A DNA stretch of 61,593 nucleotides from Bacteroidales bacterium (GTDB lineage Bacteria; Bacteroidota; Bacteroidia; Bacteroidales; P3): the NCBI GenBank assembly GCA_017962665.1, contig JAGCUU010000030.1:1-61593 (forward strand). Direction: 5' to 3'. Below are positions 52,505 through 60,728 of this stretch, in pieces. A model generated the notes under the pieces. That model did not search any database. It worked only from the letters and a program-made list of their open reading frames with translations, and was not told the origin of the DNA. Numbering within the stretch: the stretch's first letter is position 1; the number at the start of each line of letters is the position of its first letter. The position numbers and the translations under genes are program-made.

Positions 52505-52592
52505 TTTGGGTGATTAGTGATATGTGATTAGTGATTTGACAAATGAACTGATGCTTCAGTTCTGTTCACTATTCACCATTCACCATTCACTA
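52505..52592. repeat. GTGATTA/TTCACTA short-repeat array before hydB
   Basis: GTGATTAGTGATATGTGATTAGTGATTTG on one side and TTCACTATTCACCATTCACCATTCACTAA on the other, in inverted orientation with a 20-nt centre containing ACTGATGCTTCAGT. It fills the 100-bp spacer between two hydrogenase genes. Confidence 0.7.
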
Positions 52593-52594
52593 AT

Positions 52595-52990
52595 TTACTT
52601 GTCAATTGTTTCGTAGTTAACGGGAATGATGCCTTCCACCAATTCGCCATTTTGGACGTACTTGGTAAGAATCTCGTCAGCACGGTTGTTGTCAACATAG
52701 CCGAAGACGATAGGGTCTTTGCCAGGGACGCGCACCTCGAGGGTGGGCTCGGCGTGGCAATAGCCCATGCATCCTGTTTGTGTGAACACAGCGGCGATGC
52801 CAAGCTCGTCGGCTTTCTGCATCATGTGCTCCATTACTTGCTTTGCGCCAGCGGCGATACCGCATGTGGCCATAGCAACCTTGATTTGCACAAGCGACTC
52901 GGGATTCTCCGCTTTTTCACGGATATCCAGATTCGACTGAAGCTTTTCTCTCATGGCCTTGAGGTCGGCCAGCGATTTAACTTTTGTCAT
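52595..52990 (-). CDS. thioredoxin-like [2Fe-2S] ferredoxin of the hydrogenase operon
   Basis: A 131-residue protein with MATCGIAAGAKQVM and QTGCMGYCHAEP supplying the four cluster cysteines of the thioredoxin-like ferredoxin fold; DPIVFGYVDNNRADEIL is the domain end. It matches HndB-type subunits, found first in such operons, which tie to the NuoF-like subunit. The first 30 residues (MTKVKSLADLKAMREKLQ) are a conserved helix. Start codon ATG at 52990. Confidence 0.9.
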   Translation of the reverse strand: MTKVKSLADLKAMREKLQSNLDIREKAENPESLVQIKVAMATCGIAAGAKQVMEHMMQKADELGIAAVFTQTGCMGYCHAEPTLEVRVPGKDPIVFGYVDNNRADEILTKYVQNGELVEGIIPVNYETIDK

Positions 52991-53080
52991 GTGTAAACTC
53001 CTTTAGTTTTTTGTGGATTAATATTATAATGAATTGTTGTATAATACGTTAAAATGAAACACTTTCAGCGTTTCATGGTG

Positions 53081-53110
53081 CAAAGATACACTTTTTTTAT
53101 ATATGTGCAA
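53081..53110 (-). promoter_or_regulatory. promoter of the hydrogenase operon
   Basis: Minus strand TTG (53108-53110), 19 nt, TATCTTTG (53081-53088). Leader of about 85 nt. Another promoter (53165-53172) drives the divergent gene. Confidence 0.72.
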
Positions 53111-53164
53111 GGGTTTTTCAGGAAAAAATAAAAAAGCCAATCAACGCCGTATTCTTGAAAAAAT

Positions 53165-53172
53165 GTATTTTT
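53165..53172 (+). promoter_or_regulatory. -7 element of the FISUMP-like gene
   Basis: TATTTTTG-CAAAT, matching TAnnTTTG, 61 nt before the ATG at 53234. Confidence 0.6.
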
Positions 53173-53233
53173 GCAAATCCGATTATTTGAGTTAATAATT
53201 TCCAATTGAATAAACGATAATTAATTACCTGTT

Positions 53234-54574
53234 ATGGCAATGGATCCGAGTGTTGGTGCGACACATATACAGTCGATTGTAAAAGCTTTAAATTCTATAA
53301 GTAAGGACTTCAGCGCGGTGCAAAGGGAGGATTTGCCTGCGTTCGCAACTTTGCTTAATGTCCAGTCCAACCCTCTCGACAGTGAGGGAACCAAAAAGAT
53401 TGCGTCGGAATGGAAACAGGTGAGTCATCAGAAGTATTCTACTGTTCACAAGGAACTCTGTGAGGCTATCGGCACCTTTGCGGGCAAAATCACGATCATG
53501 ACCAAGGATGCCGACCATTTCGCATATTACAAAGAGCAATGCCGGAGCAATCCTCAGTTGCGTAACGCCATTTCGCAGTTCAGCGGTATGGGTAATCCTG
53601 GCCCTGTAAGACCTCGTCCCCAGGCTCCAGCCACTCCTGCCACTCCTGCTTACGCTCCCAGAGCGACCGAGCCTGCCGCTACCCAGCAACCCGCTTCATC
53701 GTCGAAGACTGGCTTGGTCATTGCTATTGTGGCGTTGGCTGTTGTGGCACTCGTTATTTTCTTTTCGTTGGGTTCGAACGACAAGGGGGCGACACGAAAT
53801 GAAGATTGGTCTGTTGAGCAAAATGAATCCAAAGTGTACGAAGAACAAGACAATGTTGTTGAAACAGAAGAAGCCGTTGCTGAAAGGATTGGCTATTTCT
53901 CTGTCAGCGACTATACACGGGTTCGTATTGCTTCCGGCAATCTTCAATATAACCCATCCTCTGGTATGTGGCGTTTTGCTCCGCACCAATACGACATAGT
54001 GGGTAATGCCAACAGAAACATTTCGAATAGTTACAGCGGTTGGATAGACCTCTTTGCTTGGGGCACTGGCGACAATCCGACAAATGCGTCGAAGGATGCA
54101 GGAGATTTCTACTATTTCAACGACTGGGGATCGTATATTGGAATGAGCGGATGGCGTACACCTACAATATCGGAATGGAACTATCTGTTCAACTACCGTT
54201 CCGGCGCAAGCAGCAAACGCGGTTCGGCAATCATCAATGGAGTCGCCGGCATCATCCTTCTTCCTGACAATTGGGAGCAACCTTCTGGAATCAGTTTCAA
54301 CACGTCTGTGTGGACAAAAGACTATAGCACCAACGTCTATTCCTTGTCCCAATGGAACCGCATGGAGGCGGCTGGGGCTGTTTTCCTCCCTGCAGCCGGA
54401 CGACGCGACGGCAGGGACATGTTCCATGTGGGCACCGACGGCGACTATTGGAGCTCGACACCTGAAAGGGAAGGCAGGGCTTATAACATCGATTTTGTGG
54501 ATGCTGCAGTGAATGCATATGACAACAGCAAGACAAAGCAGGCTTTCGCTGTGCGACTGATTAGAGAACAATAA
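53234..54574 (+). CDS. single-pass membrane protein with FISUMP-like outer domain
   Basis: A 446-residue protein. Residues 1-115 form a cytoplasmic helical domain without known family; 118-155 are a Pro/Ala/Thr-rich linker (PRPQAPATPATPAYAPRA); one transmembrane helix spans about 160-180 (GLVIAIVALAVVALVIFFS). The outer part (about 225-446) is an Asn/Gly/Trp-rich domain with RIASGNLQYNPSSGMWRFAP, SGWIDLFAWGTGDNPT, MEAAGAVFLPAAGRRDG and a terminal FAVRLIREQ, the pattern of Bacteroidales and Fibrobacter 'major paralogous' domains. Its role is not known. An L,D-transpeptidase gene follows after 19 bp, so a link to the cell wall is possible. Confidence 0.82.
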   Translation: MAMDPSVGATHIQSIVKALNSISKDFSAVQREDLPAFATLLNVQSNPLDSEGTKKIASEWKQVSHQKYSTVHKELCEAIGTFAGKITIMTKDADHFAYYKEQCRSNPQLRNAISQFSGMGNPGPVRPRPQAPATPATPAYAPRATEPAATQQPASSSKTGLVIAIVALAVVALVIFFSLGSNDKGATRNEDWSVEQNESKVYEEQDNVVETEEAVAERIGYFSVSDYTRVRIASGNLQYNPSSGMWRFAPHQYDIVGNANRNISNSYSGWIDLFAWGTGDNPTNASKDAGDFYYFNDWGSYIGMSGWRTPTISEWNYLFNYRSGASSKRGSAIINGVAGIILLPDNWEQPSGISFNTSVWTKDYSTNVYSLSQWNRMEAAGAVFLPAAGRRDGRDMFHVGTDGDYWSSTPEREGRAYNIDFVDAAVNAYDNSKTKQAFAVRLIREQ

Positions 54575-54593
54575 AAAAATTAGGAGAATAGTC

Positions 54594-55418
54594 ATGAAAT
54601 CAAGGAAAGAGTACGACAGAAATGCACCGAACAAAAACCTTGTCTGGTTGCTTCCGCTGTTTATCATATTACTGTATTTGCCCATTATTTTTTCTTCATC
54701 GATGAAAGTTGCTGAACAAAAGTCTGATACGGCAATCAATGTGGATAGTGCTTCTGCTGTCAAACCTGAGCAAATGACTCTTGCTGACACGATTGCGGAA
54801 CTTTATTCCTCTCAACTTGATTCGTGCCGCCAAATGATTGTGGTTACTAACGCTGACAAAAAAAACGTGAAGGCTCGCCTGACGGCGTATGAACTTGTCA
54901 ATGGTTCGTGGAGGCCTGTCGTGGGACTGGACTTTCCTGCAAATCTTGGTGGTGCGGGTTTCGCTGACGTTGGGACTAAGCGGGAGGGGGATCGCAAGAC
55001 GCCTTCTGGAATCTTTTCCATAACCCATTTTTTCAGCAAATTCGCCGATTTTAATGCCAAATTGGAGAAAATACCGGTTACACAGAACACTGTATGGGTC
55101 GACGACGTAAAGGACTCTCTCTACAACAGACCTTTCGAATGTACTGAAAACGAGACCCGGAAAGGAGAGAACTTGCTGAGACCCAAGGACGCTTTGTATG
55201 ACTACGTTATGGTTATCAACTACAATGTGGAATGTGCCAAAGGCAAGGGAAGTGCTATTTTCCTCCACTGTTGGTCGGGACAGGGACGTCCTACGCTTGG
55301 ATGTGTGGCTGTTGAGAAGTCCTATATCTTGAAATTGTTTGACTGGATTGATTGTTCTGAACATCCCGTGATTGTCATGGGTACGCGCGAAGACGATGGG
55401 ATACTCAAATTGAAGTAA
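54594..55418 (+). CDS. L,D-transpeptidase-family (YkuD) protein
   Basis: A 274-residue membrane-anchored protein with an N-terminal helix (LVWLLPLFIILLYLPIIF). The catalytic region is SAIFLHCWSGQGRPTLGCVAV, giving the His-x-x-x-Gly...(S/T)-x-G-C nucleophile motif (YkuD: HG...SHGC). GVGTKREGDRKTPSGIF-like VGTKREGDRKTPSGIF is the preceding conserved loop. Such enzymes cross-link peptidoglycan or, in YafK-like cases, process it. It lies in the same run as the FISUMP-like gene and tcdA, with a 2-bp gap to the latter. Confidence 0.88.
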   Translation: MKSRKEYDRNAPNKNLVWLLPLFIILLYLPIIFSSSMKVAEQKSDTAINVDSASAVKPEQMTLADTIAELYSSQLDSCRQMIVVTNADKKNVKARLTAYELVNGSWRPVVGLDFPANLGGAGFADVGTKREGDRKTPSGIFSITHFFSKFADFNAKLEKIPVTQNTVWVDDVKDSLYNRPFECTENETRKGENLLRPKDALYDYVMVINYNVECAKGKGSAIFLHCWSGQGRPTLGCVAVEKSYILKLFDWIDCSEHPVIVMGTREDDGILKLK

Positions 55419-55420
55419 AT

Positions 55421-56146
55421 ATGGACACTCGGGTAGAGGATATATTCAGCCGCACTGTGCGTCTTGTGGGCGACGAGGCCATGTCTCGCATCGGTTCATC
55501 CAGAGTCATTATTTTTGGTGTCGGCGGTGTGGGCAGCTGGTGCGCTGAAGGTCTTGTAAGAAGTGGAATAGGTCATCTCACCATAGTCGACGGGGACTTG
55601 GTGTGTGCCAGCAATGTCAACCGCCAGGCTATGGCCACGACGGAAACCATTGGCCGTGTAAAAGTTGATGCCATGCGTGAACGCTTACTCTCCATCAATC
55701 CCAATGCCGATATTGTCGCTCGTCAGGAGCTATACACCGCCGAGAGCGCAGAATCGTTTCGTCTTGAGGAATATGATTTTGTCATTGATGCTATAGACAG
55801 TCTTGCAGACAAACTCGAGCTTATACTGCACGCCACAGCTGTTGCACGCGGAGGGAAATGTCGTTTTTACAGCTCAATGGGGGCTGCCCGCAAAATGGAT
55901 ATTTCTTCGTTGCGTGTCACTGAATTTTGGGATGTCGACGGATGCCCGCTAGCACGGGCTCTGCGTAAGCGCATGAGACGTCAGCAGCGTTATCCTTCGT
56001 CCAAATTCAAGTGCGTCTGGTCTCCTGAAGTTAAGCAAAATCTATGTGGCGACTCCGATTACAATGGCACTATGGTGCATGTCACTGCGGCGTTCGGTTT
56101 CACTCTTTCTGGCCTTGTACTTCATGAAATTGTGTCTTGTACATAA
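55421..56146 (+). CDS. tcdA: tRNA threonylcarbamoyladenosine dehydratase
   Basis: A 241-residue E1-like enzyme that cyclises N6-threonylcarbamoyladenosine at tRNA position 37 to ct6A. GVGGVGSWCAEGLVRSGIG is the nucleotide loop, IVDGDLVCASNVNRQ holds the conserved D-x-D and N-R residues, and YDFVIDAIDSLADKLEL follows. The C-terminal GTMVHVTAAFGF is the family end, close to normal length (about 240-270). Start MDTRVEDIFSRT, 2 bp after the L,D-transpeptidase stop. Confidence 0.93.
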   Translation: MDTRVEDIFSRTVRLVGDEAMSRIGSSRVIIFGVGGVGSWCAEGLVRSGIGHLTIVDGDLVCASNVNRQAMATTETIGRVKVDAMRERLLSINPNADIVARQELYTAESAESFRLEEYDFVIDAIDSLADKLELILHATAVARGGKCRFYSSMGAARKMDISSLRVTEFWDVDGCPLARALRKRMRRQQRYPSSKFKCVWSPEVKQNLCGDSDYNGTMVHVTAAFGFTLSGLVLHEIVSCT

Positions 56147-56272
56147 TCTCTTTTTCAATTGTTTTTCCTTTAGTGATAAAAAAGTTAAAACGATGTGATG
56201 AGTTATTTTATTGATTATAAATAATAAATATCGCCAATCGTTAACCGTTAACCTTTAACCTTTACTGCGTTA

Positions 56273-56303
56273 TTGTTCTGCTACCAGTATTTTAGTACTT
56301 TTG
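56273..56303 (+). promoter_or_regulatory. promoter of the YitT-family gene
   Basis: TTG (56273-56275), 20 nt, TACTTTTG (56296-56303), 52 nt before the ATG. The remaining 56147-56272 is A/T-rich with no gene. Confidence 0.7.
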
Positions 56304-56355
56304 CAAAAAAAAGTAAAGCGAGATATTTTTAAAAAAATCTAAACTATAGTAAATT

Positions 56356-57303
56356 ATGAACAAAATATTGAATATTCTGGCTACGAAAAAGTTCTGGATA
56401 GAACTTGTGATTATGACGGTGGGCATGTTTATCACTGCCTGCGCAGTCTATTACTTCCTTGTTCCAAGCAAGTTGATTATTGGTACAATAAGTGGTTTGA
56501 GTATTGTGCTTACCAATATATTCGCCCAGATAGGAATAAATATCAGCCTCTCGGTATGTATTATGGTAATCAACGCCATATTGCTGATACTTGCCTGGTT
56601 GCTTATAGGACATGAGTTTGGCGCCAAGACTATATACACTGCAATGATTTTAGGTCCAATGACCGATGTATGCAAATGGCTGCTGCCTTGGGAGAAGATA
56701 GCCAACACCAATATTGTCACCGGTTCGCCATCGGTAATGGGCGACCCGTGGCTCGACCTTTGTTGCTTTGTTCTGCTGCTCAGTGCGGCACAGGCCTTGA
56801 TGTTCAGTATAAATGCCTCTACCGGCGGTCTTGACATCCTTGCCAAGATAGTCAACAAGTACCTGCATTTCGACATTGGCACCTCGGTTAGTATCGCTGG
56901 TGCGGTAATATGCTGTACGGCCTTTTTTATTAATGATTTCCGCATGGTTGTCATTGGCCTTATCGGCACATGGATCAACGGTCTTGTTGTTGATTATTTC
57001 ACCGCTTCGCTCAACAACAAGAAGCGTGTCTGTATTGTCTCAAAGGATTATGACCGCTTGCGTCGTTTCATTATCGACGAGCTGCAGCGTGGATGTACCA
57101 TGTACGAGGTTATCGGCGGCTATACAAACGAGAAGTCCATAGAGTTGGAGACTCTCCTTAACAAAGACGAGTTTTCCAAGTTGATGGATTATATCAACAA
57201 AAACGAAATCAACGCATTCACCACCGCGGGCAACGTCAGTGAGGTTTATGGCTTCTGGAACAAGCACAAAAAGAAATCAAAGCTTCACGCAGAACAGCGA
57301 TAG
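56356..57303 (+). CDS. YitT-family membrane protein with DUF2179 domain
   Basis: A 315-residue inner-membrane protein with five or six helices (IELVIMTVGMFITACAVYYFLVP, GTISGLSIVL, ILLILAWLLIGHEFG) and NASTGGLDILAKIVNKY, the conserved 'G.D....I' loop. Residues about 225-305 form the cytoplasmic DUF2179 domain (KRVCIVSKDYDRLRRFIIDEL, RGCTMYEVIGGYTNEKS). YitT proteins are widespread and of unclear transport function. It stands alone between two promoters. Confidence 0.92.
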   Translation: MNKILNILATKKFWIELVIMTVGMFITACAVYYFLVPSKLIIGTISGLSIVLTNIFAQIGINISLSVCIMVINAILLILAWLLIGHEFGAKTIYTAMILGPMTDVCKWLLPWEKIANTNIVTGSPSVMGDPWLDLCCFVLLLSAAQALMFSINASTGGLDILAKIVNKYLHFDIGTSVSIAGAVICCTAFFINDFRMVVIGLIGTWINGLVVDYFTASLNNKKRVCIVSKDYDRLRRFIIDELQRGCTMYEVIGGYTNEKSIELETLLNKDEFSKLMDYINKNEINAFTTAGNVSEVYGFWNKHKKKSKLHAEQR

Positions 57304-57358
57304 CTGTTTCGCTACTTGAAATAAACATATTAAAAAACTGTTAAGTAAATAAGGGTTT

Positions 57359-58825
57359 ATGAAAAAAACGATCTATCTGGCATTATTGTTGTCAATTTTT
57401 AACATGGTTTCAGGTCAAGACTGGGATATGAAACTGGGAGCCAGCTCTGCTGCATTGAAATTCAATAAATCGAATGTTGTACAGAAATCAATGTTTATCG
57501 GTGCTTCGGAGGGTGGAGTTGTATTGTTGCGTTATCAGGATAGCAAGACCGAAGAGCCCTATCTTGTTAGCTATAACATTGATTTGGTAGAACAAAATGT
57601 GGAAATGCTTCCGTTTGACAAAAAGCAGACATATCATGTTGGCTATTTGAATGGCGATGAGATTGATTTGGTCCAGACGTATGTTGAGAATGGTAACTTC
57701 GTGGTGAACCATCTGATATATGATGCCAACACGCTCAAATTAAAGCAAACGGAACAGTTGGCTGCACACGAATACAACGCACAGTGTAGTTTCTTTGTCA
57801 AGGAATCCCAGACTAAAAAGTCGGTAGCGACAGTGTTTCTCTATGTCACAAACTCCGGGGCACAGTGTATGGTCGCTTCATATAACAGAATGATTGAGGA
57901 AAACTGGAACATCGATTACTATACTGATTTGTTTGACGACTTCGTTGTGACCGACGACGGCAAGGTGGCGATTTTGGGAAGTGGTACTATAAAAGGTGCT
58001 TCCAAAACACATCTGAAGTTTAGTCTACTTTCCAACGGAAAAGAGGAGATATATGAGGCTGATAAATCGATAGGCGATGTTTTCCGCCTCAGACTTTTAG
58101 GCTATGGCGATGGAATGTTCTACTGCACAGGATTGATCAAGAGTGAACATTGGGCGGAAAACAGTCATTATGATTTTGCATCAGGATACTTCACTTTGGC
58201 ATACGATAGTAACAGCAAGAGCATTAGTGCCTATAATGTCCACAATATGACTAAGGACGAGCTCTGCTCTATTGCGAATATCCCGACAAATAAGTTTGGT
58301 AACGAAGATATTCAGCTCAGTAAACTGTTTGTGGTATCGTCGTGTGTGGATGAAGATGGAGCAATCTTCGTCTTGCAGTGTACATACGACTTATACTACT
58401 ACGCTTCGTTTGACCGTACAATATATGATGGATTTTATCTGGTCAGGTTAGCCAAGGATGGAAATCTTGAATGGAGTAAAGTTATCAGACACAGTAGCGC
58501 CGCTGTCGGTAATAAATTGAGAGCGGCCACCAAGTTCAGACTGGTTAAGACTGGTGATACTTATAATCTGTTTTATCTCGAAAAACAGAAAAATTTAACT
58601 CTTCCGGGAACAAGGATGTATGATCAATTGTATATGGGAAGAGGCCAGTTTGATATGCAGGTTCTTACAATAGACCGCAATGGAAACTATACACGCAAAT
58701 TCTTCCCTTTGGTGAAAAACAGCATCATCTTGGGCTCTCCTTATTTGATGGAAAATGGAAAGTGTCTTATGCTGTTGTCCCAGTCGAACGGGAGCAATAC
58801 AGCAATACTTGATCCGAAAAAGTAA
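57359..58825 (+). CDS. exported protein, possible beta-propeller
   Basis: A 488-residue protein with signal peptide MKKTIYLALLLSIFNMVSGQ. Repeating hydrophobic strands with acid turns (SEGGVVLLRYQDSK, TDDGKVAILGSG-like VVTDDGKVAILGSG, DEDGAIFVLQC, YLVRLAKDGNLEWSKVI) are spaced by 50-70 residues and look like propeller blades. No enzyme motif or sorting domain is visible. It ends 11 bp before the C69 peptidase, so both are probably exported together; it may be a peptidase partner (inference). Confidence 0.78.
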   Translation: MKKTIYLALLLSIFNMVSGQDWDMKLGASSAALKFNKSNVVQKSMFIGASEGGVVLLRYQDSKTEEPYLVSYNIDLVEQNVEMLPFDKKQTYHVGYLNGDEIDLVQTYVENGNFVVNHLIYDANTLKLKQTEQLAAHEYNAQCSFFVKESQTKKSVATVFLYVTNSGAQCMVASYNRMIEENWNIDYYTDLFDDFVVTDDGKVAILGSGTIKGASKTHLKFSLLSNGKEEIYEADKSIGDVFRLRLLGYGDGMFYCTGLIKSEHWAENSHYDFASGYFTLAYDSNSKSISAYNVHNMTKDELCSIANIPTNKFGNEDIQLSKLFVVSSCVDEDGAIFVLQCTYDLYYYASFDRTIYDGFYLVRLAKDGNLEWSKVIRHSSAAVGNKLRAATKFRLVKTGDTYNLFYLEKQKNLTLPGTRMYDQLYMGRGQFDMQVLTIDRNGNYTRKFFPLVKNSIILGSPYLMENGKCLMLLSQSNGSNTAILDPKK

Positions 58826-58836
58826 ATAATAAAAAA

Positions 58837-60573
58837 ATGAAGAACTTAGTTGTGGCTGTCTTGCTCTTTGGGTTTGCATCTGGGGCGATGGCGTGTACCA
58901 ATTTGATTGTCGGCAAGAAAGCTTCCAAAGACGGTAGTGTGATGTGTAGCTATAACTGTGACGGCTTTGGTTTTGCGGGGTCGTTATTCTATAGTCCTGC
59001 CGGTCGCCATGAAAAAGGCGAGAAAATTGCCATACATGGCTGGGGACCACAGCATGAAGGCCGATATGTGGATCAGGTGGAGTACACTTACAACGTTGTA
59101 GGCCTGATGAACGAAAAGCAATTGACCATCGTTGAAACAACCTTTGATGGCCGGTTGGATTTACAGAACCGAGAGGGACTTCTGGATTATTTCAGTTTGA
59201 TGCATCTCACTCTGCAACGTTCCTCCAATGCCCGTGAAGCTATTAAATGTATGGCTGAGTTGGTGGAGCGATACGGATATAATAGTACAGGCGAGAGTAT
59301 CACTATCTGTGACCCCAACGAAGCATGGATCATGGAGATTGTCGGCAAAGGGTCTGGCCGCAATGGCGCCGTGTGGGTTGCGTTGCGTATCCCCGACGAC
59401 TGCATCAGTGCCCACGCCAACCTCAGTCGCATCTGCTTTTTCCCAAAGGAGGGCGAATGCTGGGACAACGGTTTTATCGTCAATCAGAAAAGCAAGAAGT
59501 TGAAAGAACTCAAGAGCATCAGCAGCAAGCATCTGCAGTACATCAACCAGCCGCAGGTGGAATGTGTCTACGCCTGGGATGTCATTGACTTTGCTCGCGA
59601 GAAGGGGTATTACAAAGGCAGTGATAGGAATTTCTCGTTTCGTGACGCCTATTGTCCCATCGATTTCGAGAATGTGCGCTATGCCGATGCCCGTGTGTGG
59701 AGCTTCTTCCGCCACCATTGCTCGGGTATGGACGAGTACCTCCCCTACATTGAGGGCTATTTCGACATCTGCGACGGGTTGCCTCTGTGGGTGAGACCCG
59801 ATGAGCCTCTCTCGCTGCGAGATGTACAACGCGATATGCGTGACCACTTCGAGGGTACTCCGCTCGATATGACCGCCGATATGACTGCCGGTCCTTGGCG
59901 TATGCCTATACGCCCGTTGCCGATGCATTTCCGCTCGTCCGACAGTATCGACTTCTTCCGCGAGCGTCCTATCGCTACGCAGCAGAGCGGTTTTACCATG
60001 ACATGCCAGATGCGTTCATGGTTGCCTGACGACGTGGGCGGTGTCACATGGTTCAACTGCGACGATGCCGACATGGTGGCTTACGTGCCGCTCTACTGCT
60101 GCATTACACAGGTGCCTGACCCCTTCAGGCCGGAGAACAATCCCCGCACCGAGTTCAGTTTCGAGTCGGCCTTCTGGATGAACAACTGGGTCGCCAATAT
60201 GGTCTATCCGCGTTATTCGATGATGGTTGGCGACCTTCGTGAGGCTCAACGTGAATTGGAAGATTATTATTATTCTGATCAGGACAGCGTGCTTTTGGCT
60301 ATCCAAAATATGACTCCTGCTGATCGGAGCGACTATCTTAATAGAAAGAGTATATCCTATGCGGAACGTATGATGAAACGCTGGGACAAGTTGGCGAAAT
60401 ACTTGATTGTGAAATATAACGACCAGGTGGTGCGACGGACGGATGAAAATGGAAACTTTTTACGTTGGGGTTACGATGCACCAGGTTATAGCCAGCCTTT
60501 CATCGATGCCATAGTTCCTGCCACAGGGGACCGCTATCGTCTGAAGAAAGTTATCGAGAGACGCGAAAGGTAG
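58837..60573 (+). CDS. C69-family (U34) dipeptidase, exported
   Basis: A 578-residue Ntn-type peptidase. The signal peptide (MKNLVVAVLLFGFASGAMA) is cut before Cys20, which becomes the N-terminal nucleophile in CTNLIVGKKASKDGSVM. Downstream marks include YTYNVVGLMNEKQLTIVETTF, ITICDPNEAWIMEIVGKGS and DCISAHANLSRI. C69 enzymes cleave dipeptides and are typical of proteolytic Bacteroidales. The C-terminal half (Trp-rich, PMEFRSS-like) is family-normal. No sorting domain. It is the second gene of a pair with the propeller-like protein. Confidence 0.92.
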   Translation: MKNLVVAVLLFGFASGAMACTNLIVGKKASKDGSVMCSYNCDGFGFAGSLFYSPAGRHEKGEKIAIHGWGPQHEGRYVDQVEYTYNVVGLMNEKQLTIVETTFDGRLDLQNREGLLDYFSLMHLTLQRSSNAREAIKCMAELVERYGYNSTGESITICDPNEAWIMEIVGKGSGRNGAVWVALRIPDDCISAHANLSRICFFPKEGECWDNGFIVNQKSKKLKELKSISSKHLQYINQPQVECVYAWDVIDFAREKGYYKGSDRNFSFRDAYCPIDFENVRYADARVWSFFRHHCSGMDEYLPYIEGYFDICDGLPLWVRPDEPLSLRDVQRDMRDHFEGTPLDMTADMTAGPWRMPIRPLPMHFRSSDSIDFFRERPIATQQSGFTMTCQMRSWLPDDVGGVTWFNCDDADMVAYVPLYCCITQVPDPFRPENNPRTEFSFESAFWMNNWVANMVYPRYSMMVGDLREAQRELEDYYYSDQDSVLLAIQNMTPADRSDYLNRKSISYAERMMKRWDKLAKYLIVKYNDQVVRRTDENGNFLRWGYDAPGYSQPFIDAIVPATGDRYRLKKVIERRER

Positions 60574-60728
60574 ACTTACACTGAATAATAGTTGTACTGT
60601 TGCATCGTCAATTGTTATTTTTTTCCCTTTGACCACGAATTTCACTAATCTACACGAATCGGTTCGCGGCATCCGGTAGATTTGGGTTCCAATGTTACAG
60701 CCTGTTCTGCCTTATTGTTTTTGCTGTT

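Noticed and set aside
53696-54790. 364-codon minus-strand frame over the FISUMP-like gene
   Set aside because: Covers a gene with clear protein features on the plus strand and spans a gene boundary.
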